A DNA stretch of 64,000 bases from Sphingorhabdus lutea (GTDB taxonomy: Bacteria; Pseudomonadota; Alphaproteobacteria; Sphingomonadales; Sphingomonadaceae): positions 1,354,501 through 1,418,500 of the forward strand of contig NZ_CP018154.1 in assembly GCF_001889025.1 (NCBI RefSeq), read 5' to 3'. A program made the translations under genes and the position numbers. Below are positions 36,833 to 46,501 of the stretch, in pieces. Within the stretch, counting starts at the first letter, position 1, and each line of letters begins with the position of its first letter. The notes beneath the pieces were generated by a model. It did no database searches. It was not told where the DNA came from and saw only the letters and a list, made by a program, of their open reading frames with translations.

Positions 36833-38647
36833 TTACTGATTAAATTTCTCGGCCAATTCGGCGACTTCTAACCATCTTAATTCAGCTTCATCCTTTTGAT
36901 TGCGAAGGTCCTCATTTTTTTGGGTAAGGGCGGAAAATCTATCAAAATCATTACTATATAAATTGGGGTTGGAGAGTTCAGCTTCATTCGCGGCAATTTC
37001 CGCCTCAATCTTTTCAATTTTTGCAGGCAATAATTCAAAATCGCGCTGTTCCATATAGGATAATTTTTGCTTCGGCGCTGATGCTGTCCTATTTTCAACC
37101 TTAGCATTATCCTTTGAAAGGGGCTTTGATTTGGTGATTTGTTCCTTTGGCGGGGTGCGTTTTGCCTCCCAATCGGCATAGCCGCCGGCAATAATGTCGA
37201 CCTTGCCTGACCCATCCAGACCAAGGGTTAAGGTGACGGTGCGGTCCAAAAAGTCGCGATCATGGCTGACCAATAAAACCGTGCCGTCATAATCGGCAAT
37301 TACCTCTTGCAATAAATCAAGGGTTTCAAGGTCTAAATCATTGGTAGGTTCGTCGAGCACCAATAAATTTGCCTCCCGCGCAAATTCACGCGCCAATAAA
37401 ATTCGCGAACGCTCCCCGCCGGATAAAGTGCCGATTTTGGCCTCAATCAATTCAGGATCGAATAAAAATTCTTTCAAATATCCCTGCACATGCTTTTTAT
37501 GGCCGCGCACCATAATCCAATCACTGCCATCGGCAAGGACGTCACGAACCCGTTTGTCGGGGGATAATAATTTGCGCTGTTGGTCAATCACAATGCCGGT
37601 CAGGGTTTGTGCCCTTGTTGCTGTGCCTGTATCTGGCTCTAACTCACCGGTTAACATTTTGATCAAGGTGGTTTTACCTGCGCCATTGCGCCCGACAATG
37701 CCAATACGGTCGCCGCGTTGAATGCGCAGGGTAAAATTATCAATGATGGTGCGTTTATTCTCACCCTCGCCAAAGGATTTGCTTATCCCATCGGCATTGA
37801 TAACGGTTTTTGTTTTGCTGTCATCATTGCCTGCCGCCAATTTTGCCGTACCCTGTGGGCCAAGCATGGCCGCGCGCTGCGCCCGCAATTCATATAATTT
37901 TTCCAGCCGCCCCTGATTTCTTTTGCGCCGCGCGGTGACCCCGCGTGCCAACCAATGCGCCTCAATCTTTAAATGGGCATCCATTTTTTTGGTGGCGCGG
38001 GCTTCTTCTTCATGGACTTTTTCCATCCATGCTTCATATCCGCCAAAGCCAATTTCATTGCGGCGCATCTTCCCGCGATCAAGCCAAAATGTCTGTCTGG
38101 TTAAGCTGGTTAAAAAACGCCTATCATGGCTGATGACCAAAAATGCGCCCTTAAAACGCTGTAACCAATCCTCCAGCCACTCAATCGCAGCCAAATCCAA
38201 ATGATTGGTTGGTTCGTCCAATAATAATAAATCTGGCTCGCTGGCCAATGCCTTGCAAATGGCGGCGCGGCGTTTTTCTCCGCCGCTTGCGGTGCTGCTT
38301 TTCGTGCTTAAATTTATGCCAATTTGTTCGGCAATTGCCTCCACCGCATATTGGGGAGGGGCATTTTCGCCCGCAACACAAAAATCAAGCAATGTTTCAA
38401 ATGGCCCAAAATCCGGATTTTGATTCAACATCACAATATGCGTGCCGGGAATGACGCTTCTTGTGCCCTTATCCGCCTCTATCTGTCCGGCGATAAGTTT
38501 CATCAATGTGGTTTTGCCTGCACCATTTCGGCCAATTAAGGCAAGTCGGTCGCGTGGTCCGATATGCAAGTCCATATCCGAAAATAACCATCCCGCGCCC
38601 TGATGCAGTGAAAGGCCCTCATATGAAAAAATTGGTGGTTGCGACAT
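36833..38647 (-). CDS. uup: ABC-F family ATPase (Uup-like)
   Basis: A 604-residue cytosolic protein with two ABC domains and no membrane segments, acting on ribosomes or DNA-related processes. Walker A sites are LIGRNGAGKTTLMKL and IVGRNGAGKTTLIKML. ABC signatures are ASGGEKRRAAI and LSGGERSRILLA. Walker B regions are DLLLLDEPTNHLD and NLLVLDEPTNDLD. There is an inter-domain linker and a C-terminal coiled coil (LSYMEQRDFELLPAKIEKIEAEIAA type) as in Uup. I start at 38647 (MSQPPIF) since this matches the family; 38683 is the longer option. Confidence 0.88.
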   Translation of the reverse strand: MSQPPIFSYEGLSLHQGAGWLFSDMDLHIGPRDRLALIGRNGAGKTTLMKLIAGQIEADKGTRSVIPGTHIVMLNQNPDFGPFETLLDFCVAGENAPPQYAVEAIAEQIGINLSTKSSTASGGEKRRAAICKALASEPDLLLLDEPTNHLDLAAIEWLEDWLQRFKGAFLVISHDRRFLTSLTRQTFWLDRGKMRRNEIGFGGYEAWMEKVHEEEARATKKMDAHLKIEAHWLARGVTARRKRNQGRLEKLYELRAQRAAMLGPQGTAKLAAGNDDSKTKTVINADGISKSFGEGENKRTIIDNFTLRIQRGDRIGIVGRNGAGKTTLIKMLTGELEPDTGTATRAQTLTGIVIDQQRKLLSPDKRVRDVLADGSDWIMVRGHKKHVQGYLKEFLFDPELIEAKIGTLSGGERSRILLAREFAREANLLVLDEPTNDLDLETLDLLQEVIADYDGTVLLVSHDRDFLDRTVTLTLGLDGSGKVDIIAGGYADWEAKRTPPKEQITKSKPLSKDNAKVENRTASAPKQKLSYMEQRDFELLPAKIEKIEAEIAANEAELSNPNLYSNDFDRFSALTQKNEDLRNQKDEAELRWLEVAELAEKFNQ

Positions 38648-38743
38648 GGCACAGCGCATAGCCGCACCGGTTAAAATGGGCAAGCCAAATTGGCGGGCTT
38701 GTTAATTATGCAAAAGCGCGGATACGGGTTTTACCCATAATAT

Positions 38744-39487
38744 TTATGGCGTCATTTCATAGGCAAGCACAAGAGCTGCCGTAATTTCAATATCGCTAGG
38801 CATGAAATTTGCAGGTTCAGGGGCGACTGCCTCTACGGCGGCTTCATATGCCATTTCGACAGTGTCTCTTGTCGCCATGGCTTCGCTTTCAATATTTTCT
38901 TTTACATTAAGCAATTTAACGCCCGAATATCCGGCAAATTTTGCGTGCCAATTTGCGCGTTTTTTGGCGTTTAACAATGCCGTTTCGGTGGCCTTTTGCA
39001 AATAGGGTTCTTTGTTTAATAAATCAAATTCAGTGTAATTTAGGCTGCTTGCTCCTGATTTAATAATATTATTGGCGATATTATTGACCTTCTCAATATC
39101 GGCTATATCTTTGATAATAATATTTAAATTACGGTGCGCACTATATCCCTTTACCTTATAAGGGGTGGTGTCATAATCATAATCGGGGCTGATGTTTTTT
39201 TGATCGGAGACGATGTCTTCTTCCATTATTCCGGCGGATTTTGCTGCTGCTATGGCCTGACCCAATTTTTGATCGGCGGCCAAAATGGCCTTATTTTTAT
39301 CCTTATCCTGTGCCGATATGGTAAAATATAATGTCACCATATCGGGTTTTACTTTAATGGTCTCCCTGACGCTTAAATCAATAACCGGTCCGGTTGGGTT
39401 GGTCATATTCACCGTTTCAGCGGCGGCAATGTTTAAGGGGATAAAGGCAGTAAATAACGCAAGCGAACAAAATAATGATTTATTCAT
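38744..39487 (-). CDS. SIMPL-domain (DUF541) periplasmic protein
   Basis: A 247-residue exported protein. It has a signal peptide MNKSLFCSLALFTAFIPLNIAAAET, then a SIMPL/DUF541 domain: VDLSVRETIKVKPDMVTLYFTISAQ-like start (residues about 38-60), YSAHRNLNIIIKDIADIEKV in the middle and ATETALLNAKKRANWHAKFAGY. The role of the family is poorly known and has been linked to oxidative or envelope stress. It is divergent from the PepSY/two-component operon, 106 bases away. Confidence 0.85.
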   Translation of the reverse strand: MNKSLFCSLALFTAFIPLNIAAAETVNMTNPTGPVIDLSVRETIKVKPDMVTLYFTISAQDKDKNKAILAADQKLGQAIAAAKSAGIMEEDIVSDQKNISPDYDYDTTPYKVKGYSAHRNLNIIIKDIADIEKVNNIANNIIKSGASSLNYTEFDLLNKEPYLQKATETALLNAKKRANWHAKFAGYSGVKLLNVKENIESEAMATRDTVEMAYEAAVEAVAPEPANFMPSDIEITAALVLAYEMTP

Positions 39488-39593
39488 AAATATCCTCCGG
39501 ATAATAAATTTCCTTATGATGCGAATATTTTATTAAGGTTACAAGAATAAATATAAATATTCATATTGCGTTCAAAAGATATTGTTTAAATAA

Positions 39594-39932
39594 ATGATTA
39601 TGAATTACAAAAACCGACATAAATTGAACATGAAGGGCGCGGCTTTGCTGACGCTATCTATGATATTATTATCGCCCATATCGGCGACACATATTCATGC
39701 AATGGATAGGCAAAGCGACCAAAATCAGGCGCGAAATCAAATGAAATCGGGTAAGGTTAAATCCCTTAGAGAAATTGAGGGCATTGTCATCCCGCGCATG
39801 GGTGGGGCGGAATATCTTGGCCCGGAATATGATTCGATTGCACAAGTATATCGGTTAAAATTCATTGATAAGGGGCGCGTTATTTTTGTCGATGTTGACG
39901 CGCGAACCGGCCAAATTCTACAGCGCAGATAA
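39594..39932 (+). CDS. PepSY-domain exported protein
   Basis: A 112-residue protein with an N-terminal signal (about residues 12-34, ALLTLSMILLSPISATHIHA) and one PepSY-like domain in the second half (SLREIEGIVIPRMGGAEYLG...YRLKFIDKGRVIFVDVDARTGQIL). Small PepSY proteins often precede OmpR-type regulator/kinase pairs and may sense or inhibit in the periplasm. The response regulator starts 122 bases downstream. The start has no strong ribosome site; ATG at 39600 is an alternative. Confidence 0.82.
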   Translation: MIMNYKNRHKLNMKGAALLTLSMILLSPISATHIHAMDRQSDQNQARNQMKSGKVKSLREIEGIVIPRMGGAEYLGPEYDSIAQVYRLKFIDKGRVIFVDVDARTGQILQRR

Positions 39933-40054
39933 AATTTCGGTATTGCAAAAATATAGGTGCATATTTTTTGATAAAAAAATGGCCTTTTTTCCGAATAATG
40001 TTAAACCATATTCATCAAATTTATGAATATGAGAAATAAAGATAGGGGAAGTCT

Positions 40055-40720
40055 ATGCGCGTTCTAATAGTTGAAGATGAACCGACGCTTGGCCAACAGC
40101 TTAAATCCACATTGGAATCAAATGGCTATGCCGTTGATTTGTCAACCGATGGCGAAGATGGCCATTTTATGGGATCGACCGAAAATTATGATGCGGTGAT
40201 ATTGGATTTGGGTTTGCCCGAAATTGATGGCCTTACCGTTTTGAATATGTGGCGAAAGGAAGGGCGCAAATTCCCCGTCCTTGTCCTTACTGCGCGTGAC
40301 AGCTGGTCTGATAAAGTGGCCGGATTGGATGCCGGGGCCGATGATTATTTGGCGAAACCTTTCCAAACGGAGGAATTGATTGCACGGCTTCGGGCGCTTA
40401 TCCGCCGCGCATCGGGTAATGCGAGCAGTGAACTTACCGCCGGTGATGTGCGGCTTGACACACGTTCAGGCAAGGTGACTTTGGCAGGTGAGCCAGTGAA
40501 ATTAACCGCTCAGGAATATAAGCTTTTATCCTATTTAATGCACCATAAGGGCAAGGTTGTGTCGCGCACAGAATTGATTGAACATATTTATGATCAGGAT
40601 TTTGACCGTGATTCCAACACGATTGAGGTTTTTGTGACCCGTATTCGTAAAAAATTGGGCCAAGACGTCATCTCCACCATCCGGGGGCTTGGCTATAGTC
40701 TTGAGGATATTACAAGCTGA
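40055..40720 (+). CDS. OmpR/PhoP-family response regulator
   Basis: A 221-residue two-component regulator. The receiver domain has acidic residues in VEDEPTLG, the phosphoacceptor Asp51 in DAVILDLGLPEIDG, and the conserved Lys in YLAKPFQTEELIARL. The C-terminal winged helix (residues about 125-220) ends in the family pattern DRDSNTIEVFVTRIRKKLGQDVISTIRGLGY. A GGGGAAG stretch precedes the ATG. The kinase gene follows at once, so the two form an operon, probably with the PepSY gene. Confidence 0.94.
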   Translation: MRVLIVEDEPTLGQQLKSTLESNGYAVDLSTDGEDGHFMGSTENYDAVILDLGLPEIDGLTVLNMWRKEGRKFPVLVLTARDSWSDKVAGLDAGADDYLAKPFQTEELIARLRALIRRASGNASSELTAGDVRLDTRSGKVTLAGEPVKLTAQEYKLLSYLMHHKGKVVSRTELIEHIYDQDFDRDSNTIEVFVTRIRKKLGQDVISTIRGLGYSLEDITS

Positions 40721-40731
40721 CCCAAGATAAT

Positions 40732-42183
40732 GTGACATATTCGGATAATGTAGTAAAAGCTGATCTGACCACTGCCGATGTGGCCAGAGCCGATATGGCG
40801 AAAGCAGAATTTGCGGCGGATAAAATGGCAACCGCACCGCGTGAGGGCACGGGTTCGCTTAGCCGACGGATGATTGTTATCGCCGCGATTTGGATAAGCA
40901 TATTATTATTAAGCGGCGGCGCGGCGCTTGACCGTGCATTGACCAATAATGTTTCAAAAAATTTTGACGGGCAGCTTGAATATTTGTTAAATTCCCTAAT
41001 CGGGTCGGCGGAAATCGGCCCCGCTGGGGAGGTTCGGTTAAACCGTCCGCTGGGCGACCAGAAATTTTTAGAGCCCAATAGCGGCCTATATTGGCAGATT
41101 AGCGGCAAGGGATATGAAAATTTTCCTTCCCGCTCGCTTTGGGATCGGGCCATAATAACCAAAAATGATCATAAGGATTTTGACAGCCATTTTCGCGACA
41201 GTGATGAATTTACCGATGAACCTTTACGTATCGTAGAGCGAACCATTTTATTGCCGGATTCCGAGGTTGAGTGGCAATTTGTCGTGGCGCAAAGCAGGGC
41301 AGGCCTGAATAATCAAATTACAGAAATCCGCTATACCTTAATCATCAGCTTTGCCCTATTGGCGCTTGGCCTTATCATTTTGGCGGCCCTGCAGACGCTT
41401 TATGGTCTATGGCCGCTACGTTCTGTTCGCGTGGCGATAGCAGAAATGCGCAGCGGACGCACAAATCGGTTGGTGGAGGCTTTGCCCGATGAAGTAATGC
41501 CGATGGTCAATGAATTAAATGCGCTGCTTGACCATAATGAAAAGCAAGCTGAGGAAGCCAGAAGGCATGCGGGCAATTTGGCCCATGCATTAAAAACGCC
41601 CTTAACCGTGATTATGAACGCCGCCACGGCAAAGGCAGAGGATATTAACGAAACAGTGATTAGGGAAGCGACCACTATGCGGCGTCAGGTGGACCATCAT
41701 CTTGCCCGGGCGCGTGCGGTGGGACGACGCGGCAATTCACATAGCCGATCAAAATTATGGCCCAGTTTGGAATCGGTGGAACGTGCGGTGGGCCGGCTTT
41801 ATGGACATGTGCGTTTGGACATTGCAGGTGCAAAACAGGTGTCGGTTTGTGTGGAGCGACAGGATTTGGACGAAATGCTGGGCAATTTAATTGAAAATGC
41901 TGCCAAATATGGCGGGGGCAGTGTGTTTGTCACCGTGGAAGAAAAGATAGAATTTGTCGAAATTATTGTCGAAGATGATGGGCGCGGCATACCACAGGCC
42001 GAACGCAGCCGGATTTTTGATCGCGGCGTTCGGTTGGATACGGGTAAGCCAGGCACTGGATTGGGGCTGGCCATTGTGCGCGATGTTGCCGAAATTTATG
42101 GCGGGTCGGTTACTTTGGAGGAAAGCGAGGATATGGGCGGATTATTGGCAAGATTATCCCTGCCAAAATCACCCGATGAATAA
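40732..42183 (+). CDS. Sensor histidine kinase
   Basis: Partner of the upstream regulator; 483 residues. There is an Ala/Asp-rich N-terminal extension (residues 10-35, four near repeats of the type A-D-x-A), a first helix (RMIVIAAIWISILLLSGGA), a periplasmic sensor of about 135 residues, and a second helix. HAMP and an H-box follow (AGNLAHALKTPLTV), then N (NLIENAAKYGG), G1 (EDDGRGIP) and G2 (GTGLGLAIV) boxes. The start is GTG at 40732, 12 bases after the regulator stop. ATG at 40796 or 40826 would remove the repeats. Confidence 0.93.
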   Translation: MTYSDNVVKADLTTADVARADMAKAEFAADKMATAPREGTGSLSRRMIVIAAIWISILLLSGGAALDRALTNNVSKNFDGQLEYLLNSLIGSAEIGPAGEVRLNRPLGDQKFLEPNSGLYWQISGKGYENFPSRSLWDRAIITKNDHKDFDSHFRDSDEFTDEPLRIVERTILLPDSEVEWQFVVAQSRAGLNNQITEIRYTLIISFALLALGLIILAALQTLYGLWPLRSVRVAIAEMRSGRTNRLVEALPDEVMPMVNELNALLDHNEKQAEEARRHAGNLAHALKTPLTVIMNAATAKAEDINETVIREATTMRRQVDHHLARARAVGRRGNSHSRSKLWPSLESVERAVGRLYGHVRLDIAGAKQVSVCVERQDLDEMLGNLIENAAKYGGGSVFVTVEEKIEFVEIIVEDDGRGIPQAERSRIFDRGVRLDTGKPGTGLGLAIVRDVAEIYGGSVTLEESEDMGGLLARLSLPKSPDE

Positions 42184-42189
42184 AAAACA

Positions 42190-42486
42190 TTATCCCTTTT
42201 TTATTTGCTGATGGTGTCTAATCACCTCATCAATGATGAAACGCAGGAATTTTTCAGTAAAATCTGGGTCTAAATTTGCATCCTGCGCCAATTTACGCAA
42301 TCTGGCAATTTGCAATTCCTCACGATTGGGATCGGCGGGGGGCAAATTATGTGTCGCCTTAAACTGGCCAACCGATTGAGTGATTTTGAAGCGTTCTGCC
42401 AACATACAGACAAGCGCCGCATCAATATTATCAATGCTCTGTCTATATTGTTTTAATATATCAATTTCGTCCATAAATTCGCTCAT
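42190..42486 (-). CDS. Chorismate mutase, AroQ class
   Basis: Converts chorismate to prephenate for Phe/Tyr synthesis. The 98-residue all-helical protein has IDILKQYRQSIDNIDAALVCMLAERFKITQSVGQFKATHNLPPADPNRE, the AroQ pattern with the active-site Arg/Lys set, and a C-terminal helix FTEKFLRFIIDEVIRHHQ. I start at 42486 (MSEFMDEID); the frame continues upstream but overlaps the divergent promoter zone. It is convergent with the kinase gene and divergent from the prenyl synthase. Confidence 0.85.
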   Translation of the reverse strand: MSEFMDEIDILKQYRQSIDNIDAALVCMLAERFKITQSVGQFKATHNLPPADPNREELQIARLRKLAQDANLDPDFTEKFLRFIIDEVIRHHQQIKKG

Positions 42487-42569
42487 GCAACATGATTGCG
42501 CAATGCACAAGCATATTTGCGGATAATGCACTTGCAAAATGCCGCAACTCTTGCCAAATCGGATATGAA

Positions 42570-43583
42570 ATGACAGCTACTATCCACCATATTGACGCCA
42601 AAAAGGCGCCTTCGCTTTCCCCCATGATGAATATTGTCGCGGCGGATATGAATAAAGTGAATGCGGTTATTTTGGACCGTATGCAATCGCAAATTCCCCT
42701 TATCCCTGAATTGGCCGGGCATTTAATTGCCGGTGGCGGCAAAAGAATGCGGCCCATGCTTACATTGGCATGTGCCAAATTATTGGATTATTCGGGCGAA
42801 AGACATCATAAATTATCTGCAGCTGTGGAATTTATCCACACCGCAACTTTGCTGCATGATGATGTTGTGGATGGCAGCGACATGCGGCGCGGCAAAACGG
42901 CGGCCAATTTAATTTTTGGCAATCCTGCGGCGGTATTGGTGGGTGATTTCCTTTTCAGCCGCGCATTTGAATTGATGGTCGAAGATGGATCGTTAAAGGT
43001 GCTGAAAATCCTGTCCCACGCATCTGCCGTCATTGCTGAGGGTGAGGTTAATCAATTAACCGCGCAGCGTCAGGTGGAAACCAGCGAAGATCAATATTTG
43101 GATATTATCGGCGCGAAAACCGCAGCTTTATTTGCCGCAGCATGTAAAATTGCCGCCGTGGTTGCCGAACGCGGCGATCATGATGAACAGGCTTTGGATT
43201 GTTATGGCCGCAATTTGGGCATTGCATTTCAATTGGTGGATGATGCGATTGATTATGTGTCAACCGGTGAGGCGATGGGCAAATCGGTGGGCGATGATTT
43301 TCGCGATGGTAAGGTGACATTGCCCGTTATTTTGGCATATAGCCGGGGCGATGCGGATGAGCGTAAATTTTGGCATGCCGCGATGATTGGCAATCGGATT
43401 AGCGATGAAGATTTAACCCATGCCATTTCATTATTGCAAAAACATAATGCAATTGATGATAGTTTGAACCGTGCGCGTTTATATGGCCAGCGGGCGATTG
43501 ATGCGCTGTGCCATTATCCCGATGGACAGGCAAAATCGGCGTTGATTGAGGCGGTAGAATTTGCGATTGCGCGTTCTTATTAA
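42570..43583 (+). CDS. Polyprenyl diphosphate synthase (quinone side chain)
   Basis: Builds the long isoprenoid tail of ubiquinone, probably octa- to decaprenyl. The 337-residue protein carries both aspartate-rich motifs: FARM LLHDDVVDGSDMRRG and SARM QLVDDAIDYVS. GGGKRMRPMLTL and SVGDDFRDGKVTLPVI are also typical of IspB/DdsA enzymes. The ATG at 42570 (MTATIHHID) fits the family N-terminus; 42492 would add 26 non-conserved residues. Product chain length cannot be read with certainty. Confidence 0.9.
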   Translation: MTATIHHIDAKKAPSLSPMMNIVAADMNKVNAVILDRMQSQIPLIPELAGHLIAGGGKRMRPMLTLACAKLLDYSGERHHKLSAAVEFIHTATLLHDDVVDGSDMRRGKTAANLIFGNPAAVLVGDFLFSRAFELMVEDGSLKVLKILSHASAVIAEGEVNQLTAQRQVETSEDQYLDIIGAKTAALFAAACKIAAVVAERGDHDEQALDCYGRNLGIAFQLVDDAIDYVSTGEAMGKSVGDDFRDGKVTLPVILAYSRGDADERKFWHAAMIGNRISDEDLTHAISLLQKHNAIDDSLNRARLYGQRAIDALCHYPDGQAKSALIEAVEFAIARSY

Positions 43584-43639
43584 GAGAATTTATTGCGCGT
43601 AAATATTGCTTAGGTCATATTTGCTGATAAACCCATGCA

Positions 43640-46117
43640 ATGGCCGATATTATGATGAACTTACCACCCATAGCGCATATTTATGATGATATTGCAAAGG
43701 CAATGGGGCATCATCAAAATTTGGTGCTTATCGCGCCTCCAGGGGCGGGCAAGACAACATTTGTTGCACCCAAATTATTATCCGAAAAATGGTGTAATGG
43801 CCGTATTATCTTGCTGCAACCGCGCCGATTGGCCGCGAAAATGGCCGCCAGTTTCATTGCATCCCAATTGGGGGAGGATGTGGGACATAATGTGGGCTAT
43901 ATCACCCGATTGGATAAGAAAACTTCCCCGCAAAACCGGTTGATTGTGATGACGCAGGGCGTGTTTCGCAATATGTTAATCGATGATCCAGAGCTTCATA
44001 ATATATCGGCCATTTTATTTGATGAGGTGCATGAACGCGGATTAGATAATGATTTTAATTTGGCGCTATGTTTACAGGTGCAATCGGTTTTTAGGACTGA
44101 TTTGAGAATATTGGCAATGTCGGCCACCATGGACGGCGCGGGCTTTGCAAAAATTTTAGGCGATGCGCCCATTTTGGAATCACAGGGCAAGGCGCATCGG
44201 TTAAACCATCATTATCTTGGCCGCAGGGGTGAATTAAGCATCGAAGATGACATTATTTTGGCGGTAAAGCGCGCCATGATGGACCATCCAAATCAAGGCG
44301 GCATAGGCAGCGATATGTTAATCTTCCTTCCTGGCGTGGGGGAGATTGAACGAACCGCCGAACGATTATCTGCCATATATAATGCCGAACAATTTTCCAT
44401 ATTGCCCTTGCATGGCAGCCAATCACCACAGGAACAAAAAACAGCCCTTTCCGCCGATAAAAATGGACGGCGTAAAATTATTTTGGCGACCAATATTGCA
44501 GAAACCAGCCTGACTATCGATAATGTAAATATTGTTATCGATAGCGGAATGACCAGAAGGCCAAGATTTGACCGGCAAAGCGGGTTAATGCGATTGTCCA
44601 CCGAACGGGCCAGCATGGCATCTTGTGATCAACGTGCGGGCCGCGCCGCACGTCAGATGGAGGGGCATTGTTACCGATTATGGGAAAAATCCGGCAATGG
44701 CGGTTTATTACCTCTTGAACCAGCAGAAATTTTGGAAAGTGATTTAAGCGCATTGATGCTGGATTGCGCCAAATGGGGAGAGGCCGACCCAAGCCTATTG
44801 GATTGGTTGGACGCGCCACCCCGCGCAGGGTTGGATGCGGCGCGCGCCATGCTTTATGCATTGGGCGCGATTGATCAAAATGGCGGCATAACCACACATG
44901 GCCATAATATTGGCGCGTTGCCATTGCCCGTTTCCTTGGCGCATATGATATTATTGGCGGCAACATCAGGGCAGGCTGAACAGGCGGCTATATTGGCCTT
45001 AATCCTTCAGGAAAAGAGGTTGAACGGCGGCCGTGATGATTTGGAATATGGCTTTGCCAGTGCAAAAAATAATAAAAGTAGCTATGCCCAATCTGCATTG
45101 CAAATGGCAAAAAATTGGGCAAAAATTGCCACGTCTTTGGTTGATGCCGTTTCACCCAAATTACCATTGGCGGGATTATTGGCACAGGCATTTCCCGATA
45201 TGGTGGCAAAAAAACGCATGGGCGATGATCCAAAATATATCAGCGCGGGGGGCAAGGAATATCGGCTGCGCGATGGTTCGGCGCATATTGGCGCGGACTG
45301 GTTGGTGATTGGTCAGGCATCGGGCAGGGCGAGCAGCGCAACGATATTGAGCGCGATGGCGATTGACGAGACGGCGTTAATATCATGCTGCGCAGGGCAT
45401 TTTACCTCAAAAACCGAGGTAAATTTTGATCAAGGCAGCGGTAAAATATTGGCGGTGGAGCAGCAATATTTTGGCCAGATAAAATTAAACCGCCGGCCCA
45501 TTCAAAAAATTGATGAAGCTGATTCATTATCGATTTGGGCAAAATTGGTCAAAAAAAATGGCATTGAAATTTTTAATTGGGATGACAAGGGCAGGGCATT
45601 TTTGGCCCGATGTGCCTTTGCCGGCTTGGATCAGGTAAGCGGGGAAAATTTAATTGCCAATATGGATGCGTGGCTTCCCATTTTGGTGGAAAATAAAAAA
45701 TCGCTGGATCAGATAAAATCACATGATTTAATCAATGCCGTTCGCAATATTTTGTCATGGGATGAAGGGCAGCAGCTTGAAAATTTAGCCCCTGCATATT
45801 TTACGCCGCCAGCGGGCGGGGAATATGCAATTGATTATAGCAATGGCGACCCGTCGGTGACATTGCGGGTACAGGCATGTTTTGGGTTAAAAGAACATCC
45901 GCTATTGGGGGTGAAGAAAATCCCCATAAGATTATTATTAACCTCTCCGGCGGGCCGGCCCATTCAAACCACTTTGGACCTGCCCGGATTTTGGCAGGGA
46001 AGCTGGCATGATGTGGCAAAGGAAATGCGGGGTCGATATCCCAAACATGCATGGCCCGATGACCCGACAATCGCCATTGCCAGTTTGAAAACCAAAAAAG
46101 CGTTAAATCGAAACTGA
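43640..46117 (+). CDS. hrpB: ATP-dependent helicase HrpB
   Basis: An 825-residue DEAH-type RNA helicase of the HrpB family. Motif I is APPGAGKTTFVAPKLL, motif II DEVHERGLDNDF, motif III SATMDG, then FLPGVGEIERTAERL, TNIAETSLTIDNV and DQRAGRAARQMEGHCYRLW (motif VI). The HrpB C-terminal domain ends in the conserved RYPKHAWPDDP. Length matches the family. It is a monocistronic-looking gene downstream of the prenyl synthase. The biological role of HrpB is not well defined in most bacteria. Confidence 0.93.
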   Translation: MADIMMNLPPIAHIYDDIAKAMGHHQNLVLIAPPGAGKTTFVAPKLLSEKWCNGRIILLQPRRLAAKMAASFIASQLGEDVGHNVGYITRLDKKTSPQNRLIVMTQGVFRNMLIDDPELHNISAILFDEVHERGLDNDFNLALCLQVQSVFRTDLRILAMSATMDGAGFAKILGDAPILESQGKAHRLNHHYLGRRGELSIEDDIILAVKRAMMDHPNQGGIGSDMLIFLPGVGEIERTAERLSAIYNAEQFSILPLHGSQSPQEQKTALSADKNGRRKIILATNIAETSLTIDNVNIVIDSGMTRRPRFDRQSGLMRLSTERASMASCDQRAGRAARQMEGHCYRLWEKSGNGGLLPLEPAEILESDLSALMLDCAKWGEADPSLLDWLDAPPRAGLDAARAMLYALGAIDQNGGITTHGHNIGALPLPVSLAHMILLAATSGQAEQAAILALILQEKRLNGGRDDLEYGFASAKNNKSSYAQSALQMAKNWAKIATSLVDAVSPKLPLAGLLAQAFPDMVAKKRMGDDPKYISAGGKEYRLRDGSAHIGADWLVIGQASGRASSATILSAMAIDETALISCCAGHFTSKTEVNFDQGSGKILAVEQQYFGQIKLNRRPIQKIDEADSLSIWAKLVKKNGIEIFNWDDKGRAFLARCAFAGLDQVSGENLIANMDAWLPILVENKKSLDQIKSHDLINAVRNILSWDEGQQLENLAPAYFTPPAGGEYAIDYSNGDPSVTLRVQACFGLKEHPLLGVKKIPIRLLLTSPAGRPIQTTLDLPGFWQGSWHDVAKEMRGRYPKHAWPDDPTIAIASLKTKKALNRN

Positions 46118-46193
46118 TACTTGACCAAATGGGTGGATTTGGGGCAATAGCATGAAAAATAATTAAAGCATTTTTAGTGAAAAGACAAAAAAC

Positions 46194-46490
46194 ATGCCTG
46201 CCCAAATCGTAAAAAAAGCCACCATTTACCAACGTCCGAAAAATGCCATGCAATCGGGTAAGGCGCGCATGTCCGATTGGGTGTTGGAATTTCCACAAAA
46301 TGAAAAACGCCATGCTGATCCTTTAATGGGGTGGAGTGGTTCGGGCGATACACAGGTGCAGGTGCAGTTAAATTTCCCAAATTTGGCCGCTGCGCAGGAT
46401 TATGCTGCGCGAAAGGGAATAAAGGCCGATGTGGTTGCTTCCCCCGCGCATAAATTAAAAATACAGGCTTATTCCGATAATTTTCGGTAA
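46194..46490 (+). CDS. NDUFS4-like complex I accessory subunit
   Basis: A 98-residue protein of the ETC complex I subunit (NDUFS4/B17.2-associated 18 kDa) family, a supernumerary NADH dehydrogenase subunit found in Alphaproteobacteria and mitochondria. Conserved patterns are KATIYQRPKNAMQSGKARMSDWVLEF, DPLMGWSGSGDTQVQVQLNF and AAQDYAARKGI. It is separate from any nuo operon in the window. The ATG at 46194 is preceded by a weak purine stretch. Confidence 0.9.
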   Translation: MPAQIVKKATIYQRPKNAMQSGKARMSDWVLEFPQNEKRHADPLMGWSGSGDTQVQVQLNFPNLAAAQDYAARKGIKADVVASPAHKLKIQAYSDNFR

Positions 46491-46501
46491 TTTTTATTGC
46501 T

